Position numbers and translations under genes: made by a program. This document shows positions 20,013-28,077 of a stretch of DNA of 64,000 bases, piece by piece. Source of the stretch: UBA10438 sp044238605. GTDB lineage: Bacteria; Bacteroidota; Ignavibacteria; Kapaibacteriales; Kapaibacteriaceae. The notes under the pieces are model-generated. The model made no database searches, was not told where the DNA came from, and saw only the letters and a list, made by a program, of their open reading frames with translations. The stretch lies in NCBI GenBank assembly GCA_044238605.1, contig JBIICY010000009.1, positions 1 to 64,000 on the forward strand, given 5' to 3'. The first letter of the stretch is position 1; every line of letters starts with the position of its first letter.

Positions 20013-20464
20013 GGTGCTTTGTACGGTGGTATATCGTCGAGTTGTTCAAGAATTCCGTTTGCAGATGTGCCCGCGCAATATGCCACGTTGCCATTAGTTA
20101 TCAGAACGTATGGCGCACGAAGCTGCATGTTATACCAAGCGGTCTGCCGCAGCGTTTCGTTTGTGATAGCAATTGAAGGGGCTTTACATTCTACGAGAAG
20201 ATAGGGATGGAGATGTGCGTCGTGCCAGAGCAGATCGTAGCGCATACCTCCGTGTTTGAGCGAACGTTCAATGCTGCACCGTCCCAAAGGATAACCAAGC
20301 GAGAGCAGCCAGTGCAGACAGTGCTGCCTAACCCACTCTTCGGGTGTGAGCGCAACGTATGTCTTGCGGACAACATCATAGATCTTGGTTGACCCCCCAT
20401 CGTGCGAGAGCTTCATCTCGAAGGAGGGAAAAATCAACGGTGCAAGATGGTGCGTTGCTGCCAT
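20009..20464 (-). CDS. HsdR N-terminal-like (HSDR_N) nuclease-fold protein
   Basis: A 151-residue stand-alone domain of PD-(D/E)XK type. The catalytic pattern is D77 (RYDLLW), then E92-x-K94 (VECKAPS), and later QTAWYN and APYVLITNG strands, matching the N-terminal nuclease domain of type I restriction HsdR subunits. No HsdM or HsdS genes are nearby, and such small proteins are common as single genes in Bacteroidota. It is translationally coupled to pyrC. Whether it cleaves DNA is unknown. Confidence 0.8.
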   Translation of the reverse strand: MAATHHLAPLIFPSFEMKLSHDGGSTKIYDVVRKTYVALTPEEWVRQHCLHWLLSLGYPLGRCSIERSLKHGGMRYDLLWHDAHLHPYLLVECKAPSIAITNETLRQTAWYNMQLRAPYVLITNGNVAYCAGTSANGILEQLDDIPPYKAP

Positions 20465-20473
20465 AAAGATAGA

Positions 20474-20749
20474 TCAGCGGTGTCCTGTTGTGCGCATGTC
20501 TTTGATTTTGACGGTTAACATGTACGACAGGAAGAGAATTGCGATCACGTTAGCCCAAATGATGCTCACATCCATTCGCAGAATTCCGTAGATAAGCCAC
20601 AGGGCAGTACCAAAGGACATCAAACCAAGCATACCGATGCTGAGTTGGTCGACTTTGCGGGAGCGCCACACTTTGTATGCCTGGGGTGCTAGAGCAAACG
20701 TGGTGCACGTTCCAGCAAACAGTCCAAGTGCCATAATGGGATCGATCAT
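20474..20749 (-). CDS. SemiSWEET sugar transporter
   Basis: A 91-residue membrane protein with three predicted helices and the PQ-loop signature (FALAPQAYKVW). SemiSWEETs dimerise to make a sugar uniporter. Start is taken at the ATG at 20749, twelve bases after the stop of the phosphodiesterase gene; an in-frame TTG lies at 20758. The sugar cannot be told from sequence. Confidence 0.9.
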   Translation of the reverse strand: MIDPIMALGLFAGTCTTFALAPQAYKVWRSRKVDQLSIGMLGLMSFGTALWLIYGILRMDVSIIWANVIAILFLSYMLTVKIKDMRTTGHR

Positions 20750-20760
20750 GGTATCCAATG

Positions 20761-21537
20761 CTACGGGGTGGTAGAGATAACGTCATAATGCTTCACAACA
20801 ACCTCGGGCACATTCGATACAACGGCGGAAACACTGTAGTTCAGCGCGTACTCAAGCTCTTCGGGCGTGTTAACAGTATAGACCCCTAATGGAATCTTGT
20901 TGTGGACGCAGTTCTCAGATCTCCATGTGTTCAGCTCTTCCAGCGAGCAGCCATAGGCATCGGCCCCGCACGTCTTGATCACTCTGCTCGGCATGCGATT
21001 ATCACCCGGAACATTTAACGCAATGGTATGAACGGGAAATCCGAGGGACTTCACAAAGACGAGTGCCGAATGATCAAAGGAAGAAAAGGCGGTGTATGGA
21101 ATCATCCCATAGTGATTGATGATGCCGATGATCGATGCGATGTCTCGTGCAGACTCTTCACTAGCCTGCTGAGGTTTAATCTCGATGTTGAGGTAAGTCT
21201 TTCCTTGCAGAAGTTCAATGGCCTCACGGAATCGAGGAATGCGCTCATTGGCATGTTTAGCGCTGAACCAAGAGCCTGCATCTAGTTGAGAAAGTTCTTC
21301 ATACGTATGCTCTCGGATAAGCCCCTTGCCATTCGTAGTGCGCTCGAGTGTGTCATCGTGGAACACGACCAGCTCGTGATCCTTGGTGATCTGCACATCA
21401 AGCTCGATCATCTCTGCACCAGCATCCAGGGCCTTCTGAAGCGCAGTAATCGTATTCTCCGGCGCGCTATTAGATGCTCCACGGTGAGCGCACACAAGGA
21501 GTTTTTCCTCCTGCATACGTGCAAGAAGTGGCTTCAT
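20761..21537 (-). CDS. Glycerophosphodiester phosphodiesterase
   Basis: A 258-residue GDPD-family enzyme that hydrolyses glycerophosphodiesters to glycerol-3-phosphate and an alcohol. Active-site residues are in place: H18-R19 (CAHRGAS), the PENT block, E45 and D47 (MIELDVQ), and H60 (VVFHDD), followed by the LNIEIKP strand. No signal peptide, so it is cytoplasmic. Its ATG overlaps the stop codon of fmt by four bases. Confidence 0.93.
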   Translation of the reverse strand: MKPLLARMQEEKLLVCAHRGASNSAPENTITALQKALDAGAEMIELDVQITKDHELVVFHDDTLERTTNGKGLIREHTYEELSQLDAGSWFSAKHANERIPRFREAIELLQGKTYLNIEIKPQQASEESARDIASIIGIINHYGMIPYTAFSSFDHSALVFVKSLGFPVHTIALNVPGDNRMPSRVIKTCGADAYGCSLEELNTWRSENCVHNKIPLGVYTVNTPEELEYALNYSVSAVVSNVPEVVVKHYDVISTTP

Positions 21538-22454
21538 GCGAAGGCCCCTTCTCGTGGACCCCTGTAGCCGGGTAGCAGCTCGGTGATCTGCATCCTGCGC
21601 TTACCTGGCAGCTGAACTTCGTCAAGTGAAACTGTTCCGGACTCACAACCAACAAGAAATGCAGCGTCGGTGATACGCCATGAACCAACCGGTATCGCCG
21701 TTGAGCTGAGCGATGAACGATACACTTTGAGAACGTCACCGTTCCACATGGTCCAAGCACATGGAGCAGGAGAGTATCCATGAATAAAATTGCGCACGTG
21801 TGCTGCTGGTTGGTTCCAGTTGATCGACGCATGCTCACGGAAGACCTTAGGGGCTGGGGTGGCAAGCGAATCGTCTTGGGGATGGGGCTTTAGCGTGCCG
21901 GCCAACAACCCTTGAGTGGTCTCTAGTGCACACTCTGCCGCCATTGGCATCAGCATGGCGTAGAGATCACCTGCTGTTGTGCCATCGGCAATAGCACATT
22001 CATGCTGGAGCAGAATTGTACCTGTGTCCACAACATCGTCGAGAAGAAACGACGTAACACCTGTTTCTCGATCTCCCTCGATAATTGCATGGTTGATCGG
22101 CGCAGCACCGCGAAAACGGGGCAGTAGCGAAGCGTGTACGTTGAACGTACCTTTCGTTGCAAGCGAAAACACCGAGCGCGGAAGGATCTTGAACGCGATC
22201 ACGCACATCACATCTGGTTTTCGTTCTGCGATCTGTTCGGCGAACGATGGATCCTTGAGCCTTTCCGGCTGTAGGATGTCCGTAATACCAAGGTCTATAG
22301 CCGCCTGTTTTACGGCCGACGGCGAGACGGCAAGCCCTCTGCCACGGGGCTTGTCTGAAATAGTCACAACAGTTGTCACACCAACAGAGGCATGCAGTTT
22401 CTGCAAGGCCGGCACTGCAAACTCGGGAGTACCCATAAAGATGATGTTGCTCAT
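21534..22454 (-). CDS. fmt: Methionyl-tRNA formyltransferase
   Basis: A 306-residue enzyme that formylates initiator Met-tRNA using 10-formyl-tetrahydrofolate. The formyltransferase core is intact: N105, H107 in the block NVHASLLPRFRGAAPINHAI, and D143 (DDVVDTG), matching E. coli N106, H108 and D144 within one position. The C-terminal OB-like domain follows. The start overlaps the stop of miaE by one base (TGATG). Confidence 0.95.
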   Translation of the reverse strand: MSNIIFMGTPEFAVPALQKLHASVGVTTVVTISDKPRGRGLAVSPSAVKQAAIDLGITDILQPERLKDPSFAEQIAERKPDVMCVIAFKILPRSVFSLATKGTFNVHASLLPRFRGAAPINHAIIEGDRETGVTSFLLDDVVDTGTILLQHECAIADGTTAGDLYAMLMPMAAECALETTQGLLAGTLKPHPQDDSLATPAPKVFREHASINWNQPAAHVRNFIHGYSPAPCAWTMWNGDVLKVYRSSLSSTAIPVGSWRITDAAFLVGCESGTVSLDEVQLPGKRRMQITELLPGYRGPREGAFA

Positions 22455-23029
22455 CAGCCGTGCACCGTTGGTGTGTTTGCAAGCCCCTTGACAACATCTG
22501 CTTCGTAGTCGGCAAACTCCTTGAGACGCGCGCGAACTTCCTCAACAGGGAAGTACTCGCGAGCGATGTCTGTGTATGCGCGGTAGTGTCCTGCCTCGCT
22601 AGCAAGGAGCGAGCTATACATAGAGCGCAATTCTTCCGTTGGTGCATGCTTGGCAAGAAGCGAAAACCTTTCGCATGATCTAGCTTCGATAAAGGCTCCA
22701 ACGATAAGTGAATCCAACAGACGCTTCGGCTCGCCCTGACGCACAAACTTGTGCAGGGCATTTGCGTATGGATTGCCGACATCCTTTGTGAGCGTCAGTC
22801 CACGTTTGTCGAGTTCAAGCATCACCATTTCGAAGTGCTCCAGCTCTTCCTGTGCAAGTGCAATCATGTCGTGGATCAGACGTGATCGCTTTGGGTAGCG
22901 TGTAATCAGTGCAAGGGCAAATGCAGCGGCCTTCTTCTCACATAATGCATGATCGATGAGAATGCTGTCCGTATTCGCACACGCAACATCGATCCATTCC
23001 GGATTGGTTTCAGATTGTAGACAGAGCAT
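22454..23029 (-). CDS. miaE: tRNA-(ms2io6A)-hydroxylase
   Basis: A 191-residue non-haem diiron monooxygenase that hydroxylates the isopentenyl side chain of ms2i6A37 in tRNA. The ferritin-like four-helix pattern shows paired ligands: E31, an ExxH at 62-65 (EELEHFEM), a third-helix glutamate in GAFIEARSCERF, and a second ExxH (SEAGHYRAY). The earlier genes of this modification, miaA and miaB, are not in the window. A TAnnTTTG match (TAACTTTG, 23041-23034) sits four bases before the ATG but also contains the stop codon of the upstream gene. Confidence 0.92.
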   Translation of the reverse strand: MLCLQSETNPEWIDVACANTDSILIDHALCEKKAAAFALALITRYPKRSRLIHDMIALAQEELEHFEMVMLELDKRGLTLTKDVGNPYANALHKFVRQGEPKRLLDSLIVGAFIEARSCERFSLLAKHAPTEELRSMYSSLLASEAGHYRAYTDIAREYFPVEEVRARLKEFADYEADVVKGLANTPTVHG

Positions 23030-23038
23030 ACGGCAAAG

Positions 23039-24301
23039 TTAGGGGGCTAGTAGACGTATCGTACGCTCTACCAGACCTGAGAATTTGAGATCATCAACAG
23101 AACTCTGCGTGTTGGTCCAGGTAGCAGAAAGTGCAAACCACTTACCCTCGGTGTTCTGCAGGAGATAGGACATGTTGATCACTCCGGTTTCCGATCCACC
23201 TTTGTAACAGACGCGTTTCCACTTGGTTCTATCAAGCATGAGTCCGGGGTTTATCTCGAGAATTTCAAGCGCCGCAGCTCCCTCCTTGGTAGAAGAGGCC
23301 ATTCTGAACCAATCGAGCGCACGAACGATCTCCGCGGCGGAGGCAAACCACTCTACAGAGTCTGGAAGAACAGGAGTACTCGAAATCGCAACATCGGACA
23401 ATGCAAACGTGTCCTTCACAAGACGGAGAATCTCTCGACGTTCAGAAGCCTCTGCCCGTGCATAGGCTTGGGCGTAACGACCCTGATCGCAGAACTTGAG
23501 AAGGAACATCTCACGCGTGGACAGGAACGGATCGTTCACCTCCGGAGCACTGTGCCCCAGCATCGCCTGACCGCGCATAACGGCGTCGGCTCCCAACACA
23601 TGAAGAAGATGGTCGGTTGCAGTGTTGTCACTCACAGAAATCATCTGACATGCCAGTGTGTGAAGCGTTATCGGCGCGCCATGAGGCCATGTCTGCAGCG
23701 AACCCGATGGAAGCGAATACAGTGATGAATCGATGCGTGTTACGTCTTCCCACTTGTGCATTGACGTTAGGAGCTCTCCGAGAACATAGAGCTTAAACGT
23801 TGATCCAATGGGAAGACGCTCACTTGATGCATGAGAAGCAAGCGTGATACCGGATGTGAGATCGGCCACCATGAGCGAGGTTTTCCCGGGTAGGGCCTTG
23901 AAGTCTTCGACCACGCTGTTGATGTCCAGCGTGGGTTTTACGGGTGGACGCACATACAAACCAGCTATCCTATGCGGTGGAGTTGTCTCAACGGTTAAAG
24001 TGAAGGGGAGTAACCAACCGCCTGAAGTAGATCCTTCGGCAAACACTTGGTATCCAGAACGTTGATCAGTAATGCGGATACTGCTGCACGGTCCCGACTC
24101 GGCCGTAACCTGTGTTACGATCATGCGGAGCTGCATTGGCGGTACTTTATCGAGGAACTGGGGCGTAAAGATCGTATCAAACTGAACAGATCTGCCGCCA
24201 AAGATCGAACAGACATCGTTAAGACGCATGGCCAGGTATTCCTGGGCCATTGCATCCGACCACGAGAATGCTAAAAACGCGAAGAGTAGAATGCATTTCA
24301 C
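23039..24301 (-). CDS. Secreted class A beta-lactamase-related serine hydrolase
   Basis: A 420-residue exported hydrolase. I start it at the GTG at 24301, which follows AAAGGGGC and begins a signal peptide (MKCILLFAFLAFSW...AMAQ); longer readings overlap the upstream gene by over 130 bp. A non-catalytic N-terminal domain (about 25-125) precedes a beta-lactamase fold with S167-T-F-K170, S224-D225-N226 and K367-G-G. This layout is like LpqF-type proteins with an N-terminal accessory domain. The substrate may be a peptidoglycan peptide or a beta-lactam; sequence does not decide. It is 22 bp downstream of a secreted propeller gene. Confidence 0.85.
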   Translation of the reverse strand: MKCILLFAFLAFSWSDAMAQEYLAMRLNDVCSIFGGRSVQFDTIFTPQFLDKVPPMQLRMIVTQVTAESGPCSSIRITDQRSGYQVFAEGSTSGGWLLPFTLTVETTPPHRIAGLYVRPPVKPTLDINSVVEDFKALPGKTSLMVADLTSGITLASHASSERLPIGSTFKLYVLGELLTSMHKWEDVTRIDSSLYSLPSGSLQTWPHGAPITLHTLACQMISVSDNTATDHLLHVLGADAVMRGQAMLGHSAPEVNDPFLSTREMFLLKFCDQGRYAQAYARAEASERREILRLVKDTFALSDVAISSTPVLPDSVEWFASAAEIVRALDWFRMASSTKEGAAALEILEINPGLMLDRTKWKRVCYKGGSETGVINMSYLLQNTEGKWFALSATWTNTQSSVDDLKFSGLVERTIRLLAP

Positions 24302-24323
24302 ACGACGCCCCTTTGGAGTGGCT

Positions 24324-25496
24324 TTACCGGAATACATGCTCGAGCAGGCAGGATGCCTGTGCATGAGGTGTTTTGAGAAGAATCGCATAGCTCCCCGATG
24401 GAAACTTGCGCAGGTCAAGCTCGCGCTCTTGCACCCCAGATTCGGCACTGTCATCAGCAATCGTCATCATCTTGAACATGCCCTCGTTGTAAAGCTGTAT
24501 CTCGACGCGGAGGAGTTCTGGGACGGTATAGCGCAACCTGTAGAAGCCGTTCTTGCCCACAACAGGTGAAACTTCCATCTGAGGAACTTTGATGTCGCGT
24601 CCTGGCGCTGCATTGATGGACGACTTCAATGGGTAGTAAAACAATGGAGCAGCATCACCGCCATTTTCGCGTTCGGATGTGGTGTAGTACCCTTGGTCAC
24701 CTTGATCATAGCATATCGCTTCGCCCTGAAGCTCTGGACCATACGGAATGCGTCTTCCTTCACCCAGGAGTGCCTTCCAAATTGGTTGCTTTGGATCACG
24801 CGTCCATTCCCAGGCCTTGTGATAGTTCTTTAGGATGATGGTTCGTCCGTTCGACGCAACATCGCCCGCTGTGATCAATGTGAAGGGTAACTCTCCCCGA
24901 AACGTAAGCTGCACCGGAGATGTGGTGAGCTCGCTGCAACTATAGATGCGGGCTTTGGCATCTCGCTTGGTAACGATCACAATCTCACGTGTGAGGGGGT
25001 CAACCAGCATTGCCTCTGCATCTCGAGGTCCGTCTGGATAGACCAGCTCAAACTTCTCAACGCCTGCATCTGGTATTGTTGTTGATGAGAAGACATCAGG
25101 CTCAGCAATGCGATAGACAGTAATACTCTTACGCTTGGCGTTGTTGTCTCCGATGTCTGCGATATAGAGTTCAGTTGGTATCGAGCCCAGTGAGTCGGCC
25201 TCGGCGTTGCTAGGAGCAATTGCAATATCCTCCCAGTCAACATTTACAGCCCCCGCCAGTTTGTGACGGAACACCTGGCCACCTCGAAGGTGCACAGCAT
25301 ATACAACTGGTTCATCGCCCGAATCATTGATCATCCACAAGACAAAAGGCTGACCGCTTTGAACGATTCCTGAGACCTCGGGTAGCGCATCCTTGGGAGT
25401 TGTGCCAACGATAAACGGTCCTTCATAGCTGGGCTGACCAACGCACGCAGTTGTTGCCACGAGGCACGAAACCAGGAAGGCAATACAGACGTTCAT
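24324..25496 (-). CDS. Secreted beta-propeller protein, phytase/SdiA-regulated-like
   Basis: A 390-residue exported protein. Signal peptide at the start (MNVCIAFLVSCLVATTACVG), with a cysteine that could also be a lipobox. The body is a six-bladed-propeller-like fold with the phrases LPEVSGIVQSG, VDWEDIAIAP, LYIADIGDNNAKRKSITVYRI and AEAMLVDPLTREIVIVTKRD, typical of the family annotated as esterase-like, phytase-like or SdiA-regulated. The last 80 residues look like a degenerate T9SS sorting domain. One base separates it from the leuS stop codon. Confidence 0.7.
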   Translation of the reverse strand: MNVCIAFLVSCLVATTACVGQPSYEGPFIVGTTPKDALPEVSGIVQSGQPFVLWMINDSGDEPVVYAVHLRGGQVFRHKLAGAVNVDWEDIAIAPSNAEADSLGSIPTELYIADIGDNNAKRKSITVYRIAEPDVFSSTTIPDAGVEKFELVYPDGPRDAEAMLVDPLTREIVIVTKRDAKARIYSCSELTTSPVQLTFRGELPFTLITAGDVASNGRTIILKNYHKAWEWTRDPKQPIWKALLGEGRRIPYGPELQGEAICYDQGDQGYYTTSERENGGDAAPLFYYPLKSSINAAPGRDIKVPQMEVSPVVGKNGFYRLRYTVPELLRVEIQLYNEGMFKMMTIADDSAESGVQERELDLRKFPSGSYAILLKTPHAQASCLLEHVFR

Positions 25497-25497
25497 G

Positions 25498-28047
25498 CTA
25501 TCCTACAATGAAGTTCACGAGTTTGCCCGGAACGACGATCGTCTTCTTGATCTGTTTTCCATCGAGGTGCTTCTGAACATTGGGATCGGACTTGGCAAGC
25601 TCTTCAATTGCCGCCGCATCGGCATCTGTCGGCACGACCATCTTACCACGAATCTTTGAGCTTACCTGTAGGACGATCTCGATTTCGTTCTCAACAAGCT
25701 TTGCCTCATCGAAGGCAGGGAACTGTGAGTGGTGAACTGATCCTTCATGACCAAGGATTTGCCAGAGCTCCTCCGTGATATGTGGAGCAAACGGGGCTAA
25801 GCATTGCACAAAGGCAGTCATTGCTTCGTGACTACGCTGTTCGGCCTTTGTAAACTCGTTGACGAAGATCATGAACTGTGCGATCGTCGTGTTAAAGCTC
25901 AGATTCTCCACATCCTCATGCGTCTTCTTGATGGTAGCATGCAGCACACGATCGAGCTCTGGCGTGCTCGCCCCCTTCACCACCGACGGCGAACGTGTAC
26001 CGTCTTCGGTAACGATCATGCGCCATACGCGGTCGAGGAAGCGTGTGATACCGTCGATACCGCGGGTGTTCCATGGCTTTGAGGCTTCGAGCGGACCAAG
26101 GAACATTTCGTACAAGCGCAGTGCATCAGCACCGTGGCTTGCGATCACTTCATCTGGGTTTACCACGTTGCCAAGCGACTTGGACATCTTGCGTCCGTCT
26201 TCGCCCATGATCAAGCCCTGATGAAACAGCTTCTTAAAGGGCTCAGGCGTTGATACATATCCGTAGTCGAACAATACCTTGTGCCAAAAGCGTGCATAGA
26301 GCAAGTGCAGAACTGCATGCTCTCCGCCACCTACATAGAGATCTACGCCATGATCACCCATCCAGTACTTCTCGTTCTCTGGAGAGCAAAACGCATTCGC
26401 GTTTGTTGGATCTGCATAGCGCAGATAGTACCAGCACGAGCCTGCCCACTGGGGCATGGTGTTGGTTTCGAAACGCGCACGCTTGCCGGTTTTTGCGTCA
26501 ATGAAATTGACCCAGGACTCAACCGTTGCAAGGGGCGACTCGCCCGTACCAGCTGGTTTGAATTCCTTTACATCGGGCAACAACAGTGGCAGTTCATCTG
26601 CTTCGAGTGCGCGCTTTGTGCCGTCTTCGAAGAACATGATTGGAATGGGCTCGCCCCAGTACCGCTGACGTGAGAACAGCCAATCGCGCAGGCGGAACTG
26701 TGTGCGCCCCTTACCTCTGCCTGTTGATTCAAGCCACGAGATTATGGTTTGCTTTGCCTGCTCTGTCTGCAAGCCATCAAGAGACACTTCTGTGTTACTC
26801 GATGCCGTACCTACACCATACGTACTGTAGGCTGCTTCGATAACGTTGATTACGCTGCCATCTGCCGGCTGCACAACCTGGACGATTGGCAACCCGAATG
26901 CTGTGGCAAATTCGTGATCACGCTCGTCGTGACCCGGCACTGCCATAATAGCACCAGTGCCATAGTGTGCCAGCACGTAGTCTGCCACCCATATCGGCAC
27001 GTCTGCGCCAGTTGCTGGGTTTACGGCATATGCGCCCGTGAATACGCCAGTTTTTGTCTTGTTGAGCTCTGTTCGCTCGAGATCGCTCTTGAGCGATGTA
27101 GCCTCTTTGTATTCGAGAACACTGCCGCGCTGATGTTCACTCACGATATGCTCTACGATAGGATGCTCGGGAGCTACCACAAGGTAGGTAGCGCCAAACA
27201 ACGTATCAGGGCGTGTCGTAAACACCGTTATTGCATGGTCGCTTCCCGATACGGGAAAGACAACCTCAGCCCCTTCGCTGCGTCCAATCCAGTGACGCTG
27301 CATGTCAAGTGTAGACGATGGCCAATCCAGAAGGGAGAGATCTTGGAGCAGACGGTCCGCATACTCCGTGATGCGCAGCATCCACTGCCGCATCGGACGG
27401 CGTTCAACGCTGTACCCTTTACCCTTCCACTCGTCTACCTCTTCGTTTGCAAGCACCGTTCCGAGTGCTTCACACCAGTTTACGGGGCTATAGGCGATGT
27501 AGGCGAGGCGATAATTGTCTTTAAAGAGCTCAATCTCTTGAGCGTCTGTGATGTCTGATGGTATCGGCAGCTCGTCGATGGGGCGAGCACGCTTAGCAGC
27601 TCTATCGTACCATGAATTATACATCATCAGGAACATCCACTGCGTCCAACGGTAGTACTCTGGAAGCGTGGTGTTTACCTGACGTGACCAATCATAGTCG
27701 AATCCGATGGCGTTGAGCTGACGTTTAAACGTCTCGATATTCTTTTCTGTAGCGAGCGCAGGGTGTATCCCCGTTGTCATGCTGTATCGTTCTGTTGGCA
27801 GACCGAACGCATCAAACCCCATTGGATGCAGAACATTGAAGCCACACATGCGCTTGAAGCGGCTTACAATATCAGTGGCGGTGTAACCTTCTGGATGACC
27901 AATATGCAGGCCGGCTCCAGATGGATACGGGAACATGTCTAGCACGAAGTACTTCGGCTTCGACGTATCATCATTTACCTGATAGGTGTTATGTGCAGCC
28001 CAGTGTGACTGCCATTTTTGTTCTACGGTTCGAAACGGGTATTGCAT
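25498..28047 (-). CDS. leuS: Leucyl-tRNA synthetase
   Basis: An 849-residue class I aminoacyl-tRNA synthetase. The HIGH motif is at 48-51 (LHIGHPEGY), an inserted CP1 editing domain is visible (TTRPDTLFGATYLVV and the GTGAIMAVPGHDERD block), and KMSKS is at 620-624 (GRKMSKSLGN). The start at 28047 (MQYPFR) fits the family. On the minus strand TATATTTG (28059-28052), an exact TAnnTTTG -7 box, sits only four bases before this ATG. Confidence 0.96.
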   Translation of the reverse strand: MQYPFRTVEQKWQSHWAAHNTYQVNDDTSKPKYFVLDMFPYPSGAGLHIGHPEGYTATDIVSRFKRMCGFNVLHPMGFDAFGLPTERYSMTTGIHPALATEKNIETFKRQLNAIGFDYDWSRQVNTTLPEYYRWTQWMFLMMYNSWYDRAAKRARPIDELPIPSDITDAQEIELFKDNYRLAYIAYSPVNWCEALGTVLANEEVDEWKGKGYSVERRPMRQWMLRITEYADRLLQDLSLLDWPSSTLDMQRHWIGRSEGAEVVFPVSGSDHAITVFTTRPDTLFGATYLVVAPEHPIVEHIVSEHQRGSVLEYKEATSLKSDLERTELNKTKTGVFTGAYAVNPATGADVPIWVADYVLAHYGTGAIMAVPGHDERDHEFATAFGLPIVQVVQPADGSVINVIEAAYSTYGVGTASSNTEVSLDGLQTEQAKQTIISWLESTGRGKGRTQFRLRDWLFSRQRYWGEPIPIMFFEDGTKRALEADELPLLLPDVKEFKPAGTGESPLATVESWVNFIDAKTGKRARFETNTMPQWAGSCWYYLRYADPTNANAFCSPENEKYWMGDHGVDLYVGGGEHAVLHLLYARFWHKVLFDYGYVSTPEPFKKLFHQGLIMGEDGRKMSKSLGNVVNPDEVIASHGADALRLYEMFLGPLEASKPWNTRGIDGITRFLDRVWRMIVTEDGTRSPSVVKGASTPELDRVLHATIKKTHEDVENLSFNTTIAQFMIFVNEFTKAEQRSHEAMTAFVQCLAPFAPHITEELWQILGHEGSVHHSQFPAFDEAKLVENEIEIVLQVSSKIRGKMVVPTDADAAAIEELAKSDPNVQKHLDGKQIKKTIVVPGKLVNFIVG

Positions 28048-28051
28048 GCCG

Positions 28052-28059
28052 CAAATATA
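28052..28059 (-). promoter_or_regulatory. Candidate -7 box (TATATTTG) for leuS, leaderless geometry
   Basis: An exact match to the Bacteroidota -7 consensus TAnnTTTG lies within the 30-bp gap between the acyltransferase stop and the leuS ATG, four bases before the ATG. No convincing -33 TTG at the usual spacing was found, which lowers confidence. Confidence 0.4.
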
Positions 28060-28077
28060 CGGGGCAGGCAATGCACC

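Noticed and set aside
20009..20464. Part of a type I restriction-modification system
   Set aside because: Only the small HsdR N-terminal-like domain is present, with no helicase, HsdM or HsdS genes beside it.
26749..27558. 269-codon open frame on the plus strand inside leuS
   Set aside because: It lies entirely opposite the leuS coding sequence, reads as cysteine-rich nonsense with no domain, and has no start-site support; it is a shadow.
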